64,000 nucleotides of DNA from RGIG3701 sp031553595 (lineage in GTDB: Bacteria; Planctomycetota; Planctomycetia; Pirellulales; Thermoguttaceae). Below, one piece after another: positions 35,201-42,952 of this stretch. The notes under the pieces were generated by a model. The model saw nothing but the letters and a program-made list of their open reading frames with translations, was not told the DNA's origin and did no database searches. The first letter of the stretch is position 1, and each line of letters starts with the position of its first letter. Location: the NCBI GenBank assembly GCA_031553595.1, contig JAVBLI010000030.1, positions 12,956 to 76,955 on the forward strand, written 5' to 3'. Both the position numbers and the translations under genes were made by a program.

Positions 35201-35292
35201 GCCGCCATCACCGCCGCAAGAAAAAACTGTCTCCGCCCATCCCGATTTCTTTTACTCCTCCCGCATTTCATTTCGCATTTCGCATTACGCAT
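32203..35292 (-). CDS. Large exported TPR-like protein (1029 aa) at the end of the VWA/Exb operon
   Basis: Residues about 22-50 are a hydrophobic signal or anchor ending CAAAQDADADDH. The rest is mostly helical with degenerate TPR-like pairs (YRRTATAFPEHPDAVKNHLL; LGRTEDALPLYAQIAAVYP; LGEKEQAQRMYETLRVLYP). An acidic, Glu/Ala-rich linker occupies about 555-640. No catalytic motif is seen. The ATG at 35292 has AAGGGA seven nt upstream. The first residues (MRNAKCEMKC) are written in a GCGAAAT/GCGTAAT repeat. The gene lies 11 nt behind the second exbD, so it belongs to that operon, probably as a periplasmic scaffold (inference). TPR assignment is by pattern only. Confidence 0.7.
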   Translation of the reverse strand: MRNAKCEMKCGRSKRNRDGRRQFFLAAVMAAVIFGMGAYAVSGRISCAAAQDADADDHVPVKNKMEDGLAASADRVFLDALVDAGLFRLAEEYCRREMNATGVSPQVKAELTMEWMRVVLGQSLTASGAQRQISREKAAQILADFRTQFPESSWLPVVEYQWGLGLLAAAEMACLEGQVHERDREKMEEARKLLRQAIKLFKELDKKLEVIPDDAPRKSTARHSTGGAKAWGVSAARFSEDGLSVWEQVSLRNNIQYRLLLALKCQGESYPPGSVDRVSSATEALKQVQVLFGVPEDSPLRWRIHLAEIACLRLQGNFAEVKKRLETLAGRPMTDETRLDFLAETLRFYLATGRAEAALELVRQEFSPEMIGLSGNADCAVLEMQIALWMTAVKKGEAGKKEAQQWYTETLMMREQIRAKDSPQWVYRAEILLSGLLKEAVQTQGVAGEDLGVLLLMVENACRAGDLKKALPLCEQAWRKAVAEKNMQVAVRVGTLAAGILYQEGNHDAAMRFYRRTATAFPEHPDAVKNHLLAIFLASEKVNDALRNARNFMEQTRMAGSNAAVSSVNEAQAGMGGAAAAEEEADAGEGADLEENGRAEEALHEEASREAEDENAADEAVHKTAERDETALESASPEGTPVTEEQTLMAELTAAMDIYEELLVEHYRLWKDTDPAITNILKQLVELLRLRGKWAAAVDISRILVESTDAEDPEYFARVQGAVHAWNALFQDVQKSQAAAENLPKFARQAVTWSETVLKNIPAGAPRYEMMVHSARWRLEFLPETAAQAERTLREVLSAKDASGKTISAEMRVSAQCLLILATVMQGRSDEVSQLLAGIVTHTGQGGSASENTAALLAILKSLQRFSKTATDEKMARQYAQLQLTVVELLEKHADALPPAGRNELMLGKAQTLLTLGRTEDALPLYAQIAAVYPKSREVQTEYARVLSVCGEKTKLIETLNKARDQWRAVEKNSTPKTEPWFAAKYEVLRLYILLGEKEQAQRMYETLRVLYPELGGKQMRRKFEKLFP

Positions 35293-35303
35293 TTCGCATT
35301 CCC

Positions 35304-35756
35304 TTACATTTCCAGCGCGAACTGCACCCGCCGAAACCCCGCCAGCCGCGCGGCATCATACACATGAATCACGTGTTCCAGCGGCGTGGCATCCTCCACC
35401 ACATCCAGAATCACCGGGATTTCCGTGGTCTGGGCCGCCAGCGCTTTCAGCACCGCCATCACACCCGCCAACTCCACGTACCGCGTCCCGTTAATCTCCC
35501 AGCTCGGGCGATTATCCCGGTAATAAAACAGAATCACCACCTCACCCAAGTCCGTAATTTCCGGCGGCAACTGCACATCCTGCGCCTGCACATTCCCCAT
35601 CATCGCCATCAGCGGCGTGGGCAGCAGCTCCTCCGGGATGCGAAAAGAAGACGTCCACACAAAAAATATCAGCAGCAGAAAAATCACGTCAATCATGGAC
35701 GTCATTTGCAGGCCCATGGCCTCCGTGTCGGCGCGAAATGGACTGGAACGCTTCAT
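35304..35756 (-). CDS. ExbD/TolR-family protein (second copy)
   Basis: 150 residues with one N-terminal membrane helix carrying the proton-path aspartate: MTSMIDVIFLLLIFFVWTS (Asp23). A periplasmic domain follows, ending in YDAARLAGFRRVQFALE, the usual ExbD/TolR ending. It works with ExbB/TolQ to turn proton flow into motion in the envelope. Compared with the first copy, the periplasmic part has little similarity, so the two may form a heteromeric ExbD pair. No ribosome site is seen before the ATG; the upstream 104 nt are an inverted repeat. Confidence 0.88.
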   Translation of the reverse strand: MKRSSPFRADTEAMGLQMTSMIDVIFLLLIFFVWTSSFRIPEELLPTPLMAMMGNVQAQDVQLPPEITDLGEVVILFYYRDNRPSWEINGTRYVELAGVMAVLKALAAQTTEIPVILDVVEDATPLEHVIHVYDAARLAGFRRVQFALEM

Positions 35757-35865
35757 GTTAATGGTGAATGGTTAATGGTGAATGGTAAATGACGAAAAGT
35801 TCAGATGCATGGAATGGTGTGAAATGAAATCATTCACCATTAACAATTCACCATTCACCATTACT
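35757..35865. repeat. Long inverted repeat of GGTGAATGGTTAAT units between two exbD genes
   Basis: The left arm (35757-35792) is tandem AATGGTGAATGGTTAATGG-like sequence. The right arm (35831-35865) is its complement (CATTCACCATTAAC and onward) and overlaps the stop codon of the first exbD. The RNA would fold into a stem of about 30 bp with a 38-nt loop inside the operon. Confidence 0.75.
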
Positions 35866-36277
35866 CGCGAACGCCGAACTGCATATCCCGGATGCCGGCT
35901 TTCGCCGCCGCCTTCATGATCGGCTTCACTTCCCGGAACGGCACGTCCTTTCCGGCACGGATGCGCAACTGAAAATCATTTCCCATGCGGTTTTTTTCCG
36001 CCATAAAAATCGCCTCCAGATCCGCCGCCGAGCGCGGCTGGCTGCCCACAAAAAGCTGCCCCGCCTCCGGAACGCTCACCGTCATACGCGGCTTGTCATT
36101 CTCCAGAAGCGTGTCCCCACCCTCTGCCCGCGGAAGCTCCACCTCCACCGCCGACTCCTGCTGCCCAAAATGGCTGGCCACGAGGAAAAAAATGATTAAC
36201 AGAAACACCACGTCAATCATCGGCGTCATATTAAATCCGACCGTCGCGCGGCGGCGATTATCCGAAACACGCATCAT
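35861..36277 (-). CDS. ExbD/TolR-family protein (first copy)
   Basis: 138 residues: a short basic cytoplasmic start, the helix FNMTPMIDVVFLLIIFFLVA with Asp22, and a periplasmic domain ending MKAAAKAGIRDMQFGVRE. This is the standard ExbD/TolR layout and length. The first ATG overlaps the exbB stop as ATGA, so synthesis is coupled to ExbB. Distinguishing ExbD from TolR is not possible from sequence alone, and no pal or tolB is in the window. Confidence 0.92.
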   Translation of the reverse strand: MMRVSDNRRRATVGFNMTPMIDVVFLLIIFFLVASHFGQQESAVEVELPRAEGGDTLLENDKPRMTVSVPEAGQLFVGSQPRSAADLEAIFMAEKNRMGNDFQLRIRAGKDVPFREVKPIMKAAAKAGIRDMQFGVRE

Positions 36278-37062
36278 TTTTTCTCCGTGGGCGGTAAGGG
36301 TGGAATCTGGGGCGTGCGGACACCCGCCGGGGGCGCCGCCGGACGCTGCGCACTGCCCACCGTCTGGGCCACTCCCGGTGCCTGACGCATTCCCGGCGCC
36401 TGCGCATTCACCGCCGAGAGAAGTTCCAGCGTGGCGTTCTCCAGTTTTTTCTCACGGGCCACGCGTTTCAGCGGCATGAACACATGCTGCACCGTGAACG
36501 CCACGTCCGCCATGAGCTGGTCCACACGGTTCCGGAAAAACGCGAACGCCCCCAGCGCGGGAATGGCCACGATCAGCCCCTCCACCGTGGTCACCAGCGC
36601 CTGATAAATGCCGCGGGCCAGATCCGGTGCCTGCGCGGAACCCTGCGTCTGCGCGATCTGCTGGAACGCCGCGATCATGCCCAGCACCGTCCCCAGCAGC
36701 CCGAGCATCGGCGCGATGTTCCCGATGACCGACAAAAATTCCACCTTCCGGAAAAGCTTGGCCGACTGCTCCGCCGTGGCGTCTTCCAGCGCTTTTTCCA
36801 TATCACTCCACTCGCCGTCCGACTCCATCAGGCCCGTACTGACCACATACGAAAGGCAGCTGGGCGTCTCCCGGCATAACGTGTCCGCATCCTTCACCCG
36901 GCCTTGTGCCAGCAGATCGCGCAACTGCTGCGCGAGCCCCACGGGCATCAGCACCGAACTTCGCAGGGAAAGAAACTGCTCGACGACCATCGCGATCGCC
37001 GCCAGGGACAAAAAGCCGATCAGAACACCCACCGTCCCGCCGGACGCGATAATTTCATACAT
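36274..37062 (-). CDS. MotA/TolQ/ExbB proton channel family protein
   Basis: Forms the pentameric channel around ExbD/TolR helices. 262 residues from ATG 37062 (MYEIIASGGTVGVLIGFLSL), chosen because GAGG stands five nt upstream; a GTG 21 nt earlier would overlap the preceding gene. There are three membrane helices: about 10-32, 108-135 (IGNIAPMLGLLGTVLGMIAA) and 155-180 (GLIVAIPALGAFAFF). The conserved GLLGTVxGM and E-G-L-I-V-A-I-P segments are present. The C-terminal 50 residues are a Pro/Ala/Gln-rich cytoplasmic tail not found in standard ExbB. It follows the TPR-like gene by 10 nt. Confidence 0.92.
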   Translation of the reverse strand: MYEIIASGGTVGVLIGFLSLAAIAMVVEQFLSLRSSVLMPVGLAQQLRDLLAQGRVKDADTLCRETPSCLSYVVSTGLMESDGEWSDMEKALEDATAEQSAKLFRKVEFLSVIGNIAPMLGLLGTVLGMIAAFQQIAQTQGSAQAPDLARGIYQALVTTVEGLIVAIPALGAFAFFRNRVDQLMADVAFTVQHVFMPLKRVAREKKLENATLELLSAVNAQAPGMRQAPGVAQTVGSAQRPAAPPAGVRTPQIPPLPPTEKK

Positions 37063-37072
37063 ATCTTCCTCG

Positions 37073-38260
37073 TTATTTTTCACTTTCCGCTTTTTTGGCC
37101 GCTGCCGTTTTCGGGAATTTCCGCAGCAGTTCTTTCAGAATCGCCGCCGCATCCTCGGGCTGTTTTCCCCGCTGCATAATCCGCGCCGCCTGGAGCATGG
37201 CGTCCGCCGCGAACTCATCCGTCACGCCGTACACTGTGGCCACCTTCAAAAAACCCAGCGCCGCTTCATCATACTTCTCCAGTTGCGCATACTTTTCCGC
37301 CAGCACATACTCCGGCCCGCCGCAAAATTTCAGCGGAATCCGCAGCAGTGTCTGTTTCCATTTTTCCAGCGTTTCCTCGGTGATGTTTTTTCGTTCCTCC
37401 GCCCGCCAGAGCTGTGTTTCCGCCAGCATGGCCAGCCGTATATCCTTGGCCTTACTCAGTTTTCGCAGCGTGGTAATCGCCTGCGTCCGGTCTTTCGTGG
37501 AGAGCATGTAACTGGCCGTTAGTAATTCCGCTACCTGCGTATACAGCTTTTTATCCATCTTCGCGAGACGCTCCGCGGTCAGGGAATCCCCCATGCCCGG
37601 CTTCCACGCCAGCGGAATGCACGCAAAAACGTCATCCGTCATGTCCGGCGCCAACTCCAGCATTTTCAGAAATTCCTGGGCCGCTTCAAGTGTGTTTCCC
37701 TGTGTCCGATGACACAGCACCAGCCGCTGCCAGATGAACAGCTCCGCCAGCGGCCGACGGCTCCCCTCCGGCATCCGCCGCTCTTCGTTCAGCGCTTTCT
37801 CATACTCCAGCAGCGCCTCGCGGTACTGTTTTTTATCAAAATACATATCCGCCGCGGTGTTATGGAATGACTTCTTATAATCCATTTCCAAAATCCGCTC
37901 CGGCACGAAGATCTGCTTCTTGTTACCTTCCGTCATCATTTCCACGGTCTTGCGCCGATACGTGATGATCTCGCCGGTGTATTCCACGTACCCGCGCGTG
38001 GTATCCGTTTTCTGCACCCGCACCCGAGCGGTCAGCAGCGACTGGGGGCCCGTATTCCGCTGCGCTTCACGCGCACGGCTGGCCTGCGTGTTTTTCGTCT
38101 GTTTCGAGCGCTGGGCGTACGCAGATTGCGAAAAAAAACATGAAAACGCTGCGAAAACTGTTATCGCGCCTATCAGAACACGCAGCGCCCGCGTCATACG
38201 CACAGCACCGCCGGCGCCGCAGCGGCAATTCACCACCGAAAACTGGTTTTTGCCGCCCAT
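37073..38260 (-). CDS. Exported TPR-like protein between the VWA and ExbB genes
   Basis: 395 residues from ATG 38260, which has GAGGA seven nt upstream and follows the VWA stop by two nt. A start at residue 22 would give a more standard signal peptide but lacks a ribosome site. The hydrophobic segment at about 26-47 ends SAYAQ. Residues 75-125 form a small beta domain (YVEYTGEIITYRRKTVEMM). TPR-like helices follow (YFDKKQYREALLEYEKAL; LAEKYAQLEKYDEAALGFLK) to a Lys-rich end. It is probably a periplasmic adaptor of the Exb system (inference). Confidence 0.78.
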   Translation of the reverse strand: MGGKNQFSVVNCRCGAGGAVRMTRALRVLIGAITVFAAFSCFFSQSAYAQRSKQTKNTQASRAREAQRNTGPQSLLTARVRVQKTDTTRGYVEYTGEIITYRRKTVEMMTEGNKKQIFVPERILEMDYKKSFHNTAADMYFDKKQYREALLEYEKALNEERRMPEGSRRPLAELFIWQRLVLCHRTQGNTLEAAQEFLKMLELAPDMTDDVFACIPLAWKPGMGDSLTAERLAKMDKKLYTQVAELLTASYMLSTKDRTQAITTLRKLSKAKDIRLAMLAETQLWRAEERKNITEETLEKWKQTLLRIPLKFCGGPEYVLAEKYAQLEKYDEAALGFLKVATVYGVTDEFAADAMLQAARIMQRGKQPEDAAAILKELLRKFPKTAAAKKAESEK

Positions 38261-38262
38261 CC

Positions 38263-39285
38263 TTAATTCCTCAGCTGATCCGTATTAATATAATGGTAAT
38301 CGCCGCGGTTCTGCTGCGCGATTTTCATCAGAAAATTAATACTCGAGGAAGGCGGCCCGGCCCCAAAATGAATCGTGTGGATCTGCGTTCCTCCCGCCGC
38401 CCGGCGAATGTCCTCCAGGTCCGCCGCCGTCAGCGGAGGCTCATCCGCGTCCGTCATGAAGAAAACCACATCCGTGCGTAACTTCAGCGCCGTCATGATC
38501 GCCGCCTTATGATCCGTCCCGCCTTGCGCCCGAATACTGGAAATGAAAGACACTGCCCGCAGGACATTCTGATCCGAAGCGAAATTCAGTTGGCCCGGCG
38601 AAAACAGCAGCACTTCGTGGTCATAAAAAACCAGCTGAAACTGCTGATTCGATTTCAGGCCCCGCAGGCTCTGGATGAGTTCCGTCTTCGCCACCCGCAG
38701 CGGCGCACCCGACATACTCCCGGAATGATCGAAAACATATGTAAAGCTCCGGCCCTGTCCACTGGCACCCAAAAACGTTACCTTTCCGCTGCCCAGACCG
38801 TCAAACGTTCCGCCGTGTAATTTTCCCACATCCCCCAGCGCACCGCCCGCCGCCGCCACACCCACGCGCTCCCCGTCCTGCGGCAGAATCCCGGCCAGCT
38901 GGCTTTTCAGATCCGGAATTTCCATCTGCTCCCCGGCGTTCAGCATTTCGGAAAGCCCCGCCGCCGCCGACTGCGTAAACTCCTCCAGCGAGTCGCTCAG
39001 CGGCGTCTCGTTTTCCTGAGCCGCGTCCTGGGGCGCATCATCCGCCGCCTCATAAACCGTCCGGTCACCATCCTGTGTCTTAAACGCGATTTCCACATCA
39101 TACGTCCGCGGGGAGTCCCCCACGCCGCCTGCGATTCGCGCCGTGAAAACCAGCGTCAGCACCAGCAGCAGAATCACGTGGAACAGCAACGAAAATCCCC
39201 ACACCGGAATCCACCCGAAACGCGAATTCGGCTGGTCCTCACAGCGATCATCTTCGAAATTTTGCAAATTATGATGCGTGTTCAT
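38263..39285 (-). CDS. VWA-domain protein with TonB/TolA-like N-terminal membrane anchor
   Basis: 340 residues. A cytoplasmic N terminus is followed by a single membrane helix at about 25-49, PVWGFSLLFHVILLLVLTL, in which Ser32 and His36 have the S-x3-H spacing that TonB and TolA use to contact ExbB/ExbD or TolQ/TolR. Residues 60-175 are an acidic, low-complexity spacer. Residues about 178-335 are a von Willebrand A domain with an intact MIDAS start (DHSGS, Asp186, Ser188, Ser190) and later GGTDH and TDADE loops. No TonB C-terminal domain is present. It is the first gene of the operon with ExbB and two ExbD. The promoter predicts a leaderless transcript. Confidence 0.85.
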   Translation of the reverse strand: MNTHHNLQNFEDDRCEDQPNSRFGWIPVWGFSLLFHVILLLVLTLVFTARIAGGVGDSPRTYDVEIAFKTQDGDRTVYEAADDAPQDAAQENETPLSDSLEEFTQSAAAGLSEMLNAGEQMEIPDLKSQLAGILPQDGERVGVAAAGGALGDVGKLHGGTFDGLGSGKVTFLGASGQGRSFTYVFDHSGSMSGAPLRVAKTELIQSLRGLKSNQQFQLVFYDHEVLLFSPGQLNFASDQNVLRAVSFISSIRAQGGTDHKAAIMTALKLRTDVVFFMTDADEPPLTAADLEDIRRAAGGTQIHTIHFGAGPPSSSINFLMKIAQQNRGDYHYINTDQLRN

Positions 39286-39291
39286 ACTTAC

Positions 39292-39320
39292 AGTTTATCG
39301 CGTTTTAATTCCAAAAGCAA
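39292..39320 (-). promoter_or_regulatory. Promoter of the VWA/Exb operon, predicting a leaderless mRNA
   Basis: Minus strand TTGCTT (39320-39315), 17-nt spacer, TAAACT (39297-39292). Six bases (GTAAGT) separate the -10 box from the A of the ATG at 39285, so +1 should coincide with the start codon. Confidence 0.6.
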
Positions 39321-39381
39321 GAGAAAAACAAAAAATCATTCCCCATTTTATTATTCCAGATTCCGAATTCCCCATTTCGCA

Positions 39382-42024
39382 TTACGCATTTTCCTCCAGC
39401 ATCTGCCGCGTCCCGGTGGGATCCACTTTCTGACACATTTCAGTCAGCGCATCCCCAACTTCCCGCAAATCTTCCCGCCACGCCGCCTTCCCCGCGTCCG
39501 GAATATCCAGCTCAAGCTCCCGGAACTCCGCCAGCAACAGGATGAACCGCAGCACATGCCGGAAGATCATACCCTCCTGTTTTTGCAGCCCTTTACTGGT
39601 GATGTACTGGTTAAACTTTCCGCTGAAATTCAGCAGCTCGCCCGCCACCCACACCGGCGCCACCTTCACCTGCCCGGCCAGCGGATACTCATAATAAAAC
39701 AGCCGCTGTAATTTCTCCGCCAGCGTAATCGCGAAAATCGGCTCCAGCATCAAATCCCGCCGCTTCTTCCGCTCCTCGCGCGTCTGCTCCACCAGTTCTT
39801 CCGGCACCGCCAGCCCCAGGCTCAGCAGCCGCTCATCCAGAAAACCCCGCGCAAGCGTTCCCGGCGGCAACTCTTCCTGCGCTGGCACACGCACCGCCGG
39901 CCCCAGCGAAAACGGCATTTCCAGCAGGCTCTCCACCGCCTGAATCCGCTCCTCGCGATCCGCCAGCGGCAAATATTCCGCCAGAAACAGCCCGTAAAGC
40001 GGATTCACCCCCCGCAGAAGCGCCATCCGCCCCAGCGTCTTTGTGGCCACCGCCCGCTGGGGCACATAAATCGGCTTCTCCTCCCCCTCACCACTCTCAT
40101 CCTCTGCCACCAGCACCGCCACGCCGCGCACCATCTTCACCGTCAGCGTCTTCCCATCTCGCACCACCGTCTCCGCCCGCGTCTCTTTCTTCTTCATCAC
40201 CGGCGGCTGTGGCGGCGCCAGCAGTTCCGAGAGCAGCCCGCCACGCTCCTTTTCCACATCCTGCTCATCTGACACTTCCGGGGATGGGACATGGGAGATG
40301 GGGGATGGATTTTCCACTTCACCTGCTAATTCCTCATTCCCCTTTCCCTCTTCTTCATCAAAAATCCCCGCGCCGAAAGCACTCTCCTTTTTCTTCTCTT
40401 CCGCGTTCTTTTTCTCCCCCGATTCCTCATTCCTAATTCCTAATTCCTCATTCCCCCCCAAATCACAATCCACACTCCCCAAATCTCTGCGTTTCACTTT
40501 CGGAAACCACTCCGCCGGCGGCTCCGGCTCCAGCTCCACATACCCCGCGCTCCACAACGTGGCCAGCATCCGCTCCAAATCTTTCTGCGCGTCCTCCGCT
40601 TTCTTCCCGAACAACAGGCGTTTCCGCACCAGCTTCCGCAGCATTTCCACATCATCCGACGCCTGAATCATGTACGCCAGCATCCGCCACGGCAGTTCAC
40701 CGCGACTTTCCAGATTCCCCGGCGGCGACGTTTTCAGTTTCAAAAATTGCGGCTCCGACCAGTACTGCAGCGCCGGATTCCTTTTCGGCTGTTTCTTCTT
40801 CAGCGACTTCTTTTCCTGCATCACCGCCGGGTCTTTCGATGTTTCCGGCAGCCGATCAAATTTTTCTTTCCACCGCAGAATCCGCACATCATCCTCATGC
40901 GCCAGCGCGAACACATACCCCTGCGTGTCATACTGCGGACGCCCCGCACGCCCGAAAATCTGGTGGGCGCTTCCCGCGTCCAGCAAAAACTGTTTCCCCG
41001 GCGGCCCCTTCATAATACTCGGCAGCACCACACTCCGCGCGGGCAGGTTAATCCCCGCCGAGAGCGTCTCCGTGCACGTGGCGAATGCCAGCAGCTTCCG
41101 CTGAAACAGATCCTCCACCACGCGCCGGTATTTCGGCAGGATGCCCGCGTGATGAATCCCCACGCCGCGAACCAGCATCTGCTTCAGCCGCGGCCCGGCC
41201 CCCTCACTCCAGTCATACCGCCCGAGCTCCGCCATGATCTGCGAGCGCGACTCCGCCGAGATCAGCTCTTTTCCGCGAATCTCATCCGCAATCTGCCAGC
41301 ACTGCTCGCGATTAAAACAGAAAATCAGCGCCGGCGTGTATCGCCCCTCATCCCCGCCGAGGCACATCCACGGAATATGCTCCGACAAAAGTTGATCCCC
41401 CACCCAGATGAACGAAAGCGGTACCTTCCGCTCCTCACTGACCACCAGCTCTACATCATGGTGATGCTCATGCTTCAGCCAGTTCGCAAACTGCGCGGCA
41501 TTCCCCACCGTGGCCGACAGTAGCAGCAGCCGCACGTGTTCCGGCAACAGCCCCAGCGAAAACTCCCACACGATTCCCCGCTCCGGGTCATTAAAACTGT
41601 GAAACTCATCCATCACCACCGACTGCACGTCCGAAAAGTCGAACGCCTCCGGATGCAGCAGGCGGTTAAAAAGAATCTCCGCCACAACGACAAGAATTCG
41701 TGCGTCCGGATTCACGCGGTGATTGCCCGTCACCAGCCCGACATCCTCCGCCCGAAACCCCCACCGCACCGCCGCGGCCTGCAACTCCCGAAACTTCTGA
41801 TCCGTCAGCGCAATCAGCGGCGTGGTATAATACGCCTTCCCGCCGGAATGCAGCGCCTCGAAAATCGCCGCCTCCGCGATGAGTGTCTTCCCCGTCCCCG
41901 TGGGCGCACACACCATCACCCCCTGCTCGGCCGAGAACCATGCCAAGAGCGCATCCTCCTGCACCGGATACAGCGCATATGGCACCTGCTCAAAATATTT
42001 TTCCGCGATTTCGTCATGTGTCAT
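39382..42024 (-). CDS. Ski2-like DExH-box helicase
   Basis: 880 residues from ATG 42024 (MTHDEIAEKYFEQ); a TTG 60 nt upstream is unlikely. Superfamily 2 motifs are in order: Walker A APTGTGKT (about 40-47), DEFH (139-142), LLLSATVGN, then in the second RecA domain GIHHAGILPKYRRVVEDLF, TCTETLSAGINLPAR and HQIFGRAGRPQYD. This is the Ski2/Mtr4-like pattern, so an RNA or nucleic-acid unwinding role is likely. Residues about 524-585 are a low-complexity Glu/Asn/Lys/Pro stretch written in intergenic-type repeats. The last codons (ENA, stop) fall in another repeat (GCGTAATGCG). No ribosome site is seen. It is transcribed separately from fabI. Confidence 0.88.
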   Translation of the reverse strand: MTHDEIAEKYFEQVPYALYPVQEDALLAWFSAEQGVMVCAPTGTGKTLIAEAAIFEALHSGGKAYYTTPLIALTDQKFRELQAAAVRWGFRAEDVGLVTGNHRVNPDARILVVVAEILFNRLLHPEAFDFSDVQSVVMDEFHSFNDPERGIVWEFSLGLLPEHVRLLLLSATVGNAAQFANWLKHEHHHDVELVVSEERKVPLSFIWVGDQLLSEHIPWMCLGGDEGRYTPALIFCFNREQCWQIADEIRGKELISAESRSQIMAELGRYDWSEGAGPRLKQMLVRGVGIHHAGILPKYRRVVEDLFQRKLLAFATCTETLSAGINLPARSVVLPSIMKGPPGKQFLLDAGSAHQIFGRAGRPQYDTQGYVFALAHEDDVRILRWKEKFDRLPETSKDPAVMQEKKSLKKKQPKRNPALQYWSEPQFLKLKTSPPGNLESRGELPWRMLAYMIQASDDVEMLRKLVRKRLLFGKKAEDAQKDLERMLATLWSAGYVELEPEPPAEWFPKVKRRDLGSVDCDLGGNEELGIRNEESGEKKNAEEKKKESAFGAGIFDEEEGKGNEELAGEVENPSPISHVPSPEVSDEQDVEKERGGLLSELLAPPQPPVMKKKETRAETVVRDGKTLTVKMVRGVAVLVAEDESGEGEEKPIYVPQRAVATKTLGRMALLRGVNPLYGLFLAEYLPLADREERIQAVESLLEMPFSLGPAVRVPAQEELPPGTLARGFLDERLLSLGLAVPEELVEQTREERKKRRDLMLEPIFAITLAEKLQRLFYYEYPLAGQVKVAPVWVAGELLNFSGKFNQYITSKGLQKQEGMIFRHVLRFILLLAEFRELELDIPDAGKAAWREDLREVGDALTEMCQKVDPTGTRQMLEENA
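40281..40454. repeat. Intergenic-type short repeats inside the helicase coding sequence
   Basis: Three blocks are present: GGGATGGGACATGGGAGATG-like sequence (40281-40309), CTAATTCCTCATTCCCC (about 40326-40342) and ATTCCTCATTCCTAATTCC twice (40422-40454). They keep the reading frame and encode NEELGIRNEES, NEEL and SPISHVPSPE. The same ATTCCTCATT unit occurs in noncoding gaps at 7160-7256 and 61037-61060. Confidence 0.75.
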
Positions 42025-42097
42025 AAAAAAGAAAACAAAAAAAAGTAAAAGTTTTTTGGAATGAGGGTGAATCGGCGCAGCCAAGAGACTGCAAGTG

Positions 42098-42916
42098 TCA
42101 CTTCTCCTGCGTTTTTCTCACCACATCTTTATCAAAATAATTAATCTCCATCCCGGCGTCCACCACGATTTTTTGGGCGTTCACACCGCTGGAGCGTGGG
42201 CTGAGAAGAAAGACCGCGACATTCGCGGCTTCTTCCGTGGTGACGGCTCGGTGACGCGGAATCACTTCCTCGGCGTAAAGATACGAGTCCACATACCCCG
42301 GAATGCCGGCGGACGCGGAGGTTTTCAGCAGGCCCGGCCCGACGGCGTTAAAACGAATTTCCGAAAATTCGCTGAACGATTTCGCCAGGAACGCCAATGA
42401 CGAATCCAGCGCCGCCTTGATCGGTCCCATGTACCCGTAACTCTCGCTGGCCATGCGGGTGGTGGAGATGGAAATCGTCACCACCGACGCATCCCGCGCG
42501 AGCATGTCCCGGAAAGCGTCCGCCAGGGCCGTCAGCGAAAAGCACGAAATATTCACGGCCTGCAAAAACTCCTTCCGCCCCGTCTCATGGAACGGCAGCA
42601 TCCCGCGCGAGTAGTCCGCAAACGCCAGCGAATGCACCAGCCCGGCAAACTTTTCCCGCGCGTAAAGGCACTCGCACTCCGCCCGCAGCCGGTCTATTTC
42701 CTCCTGCCGCTCGACATCACACACATGCACATCCTCCGGCGGCACTTCCGGAAACAGCTTCCGCACCCGCTCTCGCACTTCCTCATTCAACACCACCAGC
42801 ACGCACGTCGCGCCGCAGTCCAGCAGATTCCGCGTGATGTGGTACGCCACGCTCTTTTTGTTCGCCACGCCGAAAACGACAAACCGCTTTCCCGACAATT
42901 GCATGAAGTCATTCAT
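42098..42916 (-). CDS. fabI: Enoyl-[acyl-carrier-protein] reductase (NADH), FabI type
   Basis: Last reduction step of each fatty-acid elongation cycle; cytosolic tetramer of the SDR superfamily. 272 residues. The nucleotide-binding region is LSGKRFVVFGVANKKSVAYH (the FabI form of the glycine motif). The central LVHSLAFAD follows, and the catalytic Tyr160-x6-Lys167 is in ESYGYMGPIKAAL, the FabI-specific spacing. The extra FabI tyrosine ten residues before Tyr160 is replaced by isoleucine. The family end FNAVGPGLLKTSASAGIPG and SGVNAQKIVVDAGMEI is clear. The start could instead be Met5 (42904). It is separated from rpoZ by a terminator. Confidence 0.92.
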   Translation of the reverse strand: MNDFMQLSGKRFVVFGVANKKSVAYHITRNLLDCGATCVLVVLNEEVRERVRKLFPEVPPEDVHVCDVERQEEIDRLRAECECLYAREKFAGLVHSLAFADYSRGMLPFHETGRKEFLQAVNISCFSLTALADAFRDMLARDASVVTISISTTRMASESYGYMGPIKAALDSSLAFLAKSFSEFSEIRFNAVGPGLLKTSASAGIPGYVDSYLYAEEVIPRHRAVTTEEAANVAVFLLSPRSSGVNAQKIVVDAGMEINYFDKDVVRKTQEK

Positions 42917-42952
42917 ACCTTACACCCTTCAACCTACACTTTTTTCCGCAGG

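Noticed and set aside
42025..42084. TTG start adding 20 residues to the helicase
   Set aside because: The added residues are Lys/Phe-rich from A/T runs, and the family start fits ATG 42024.
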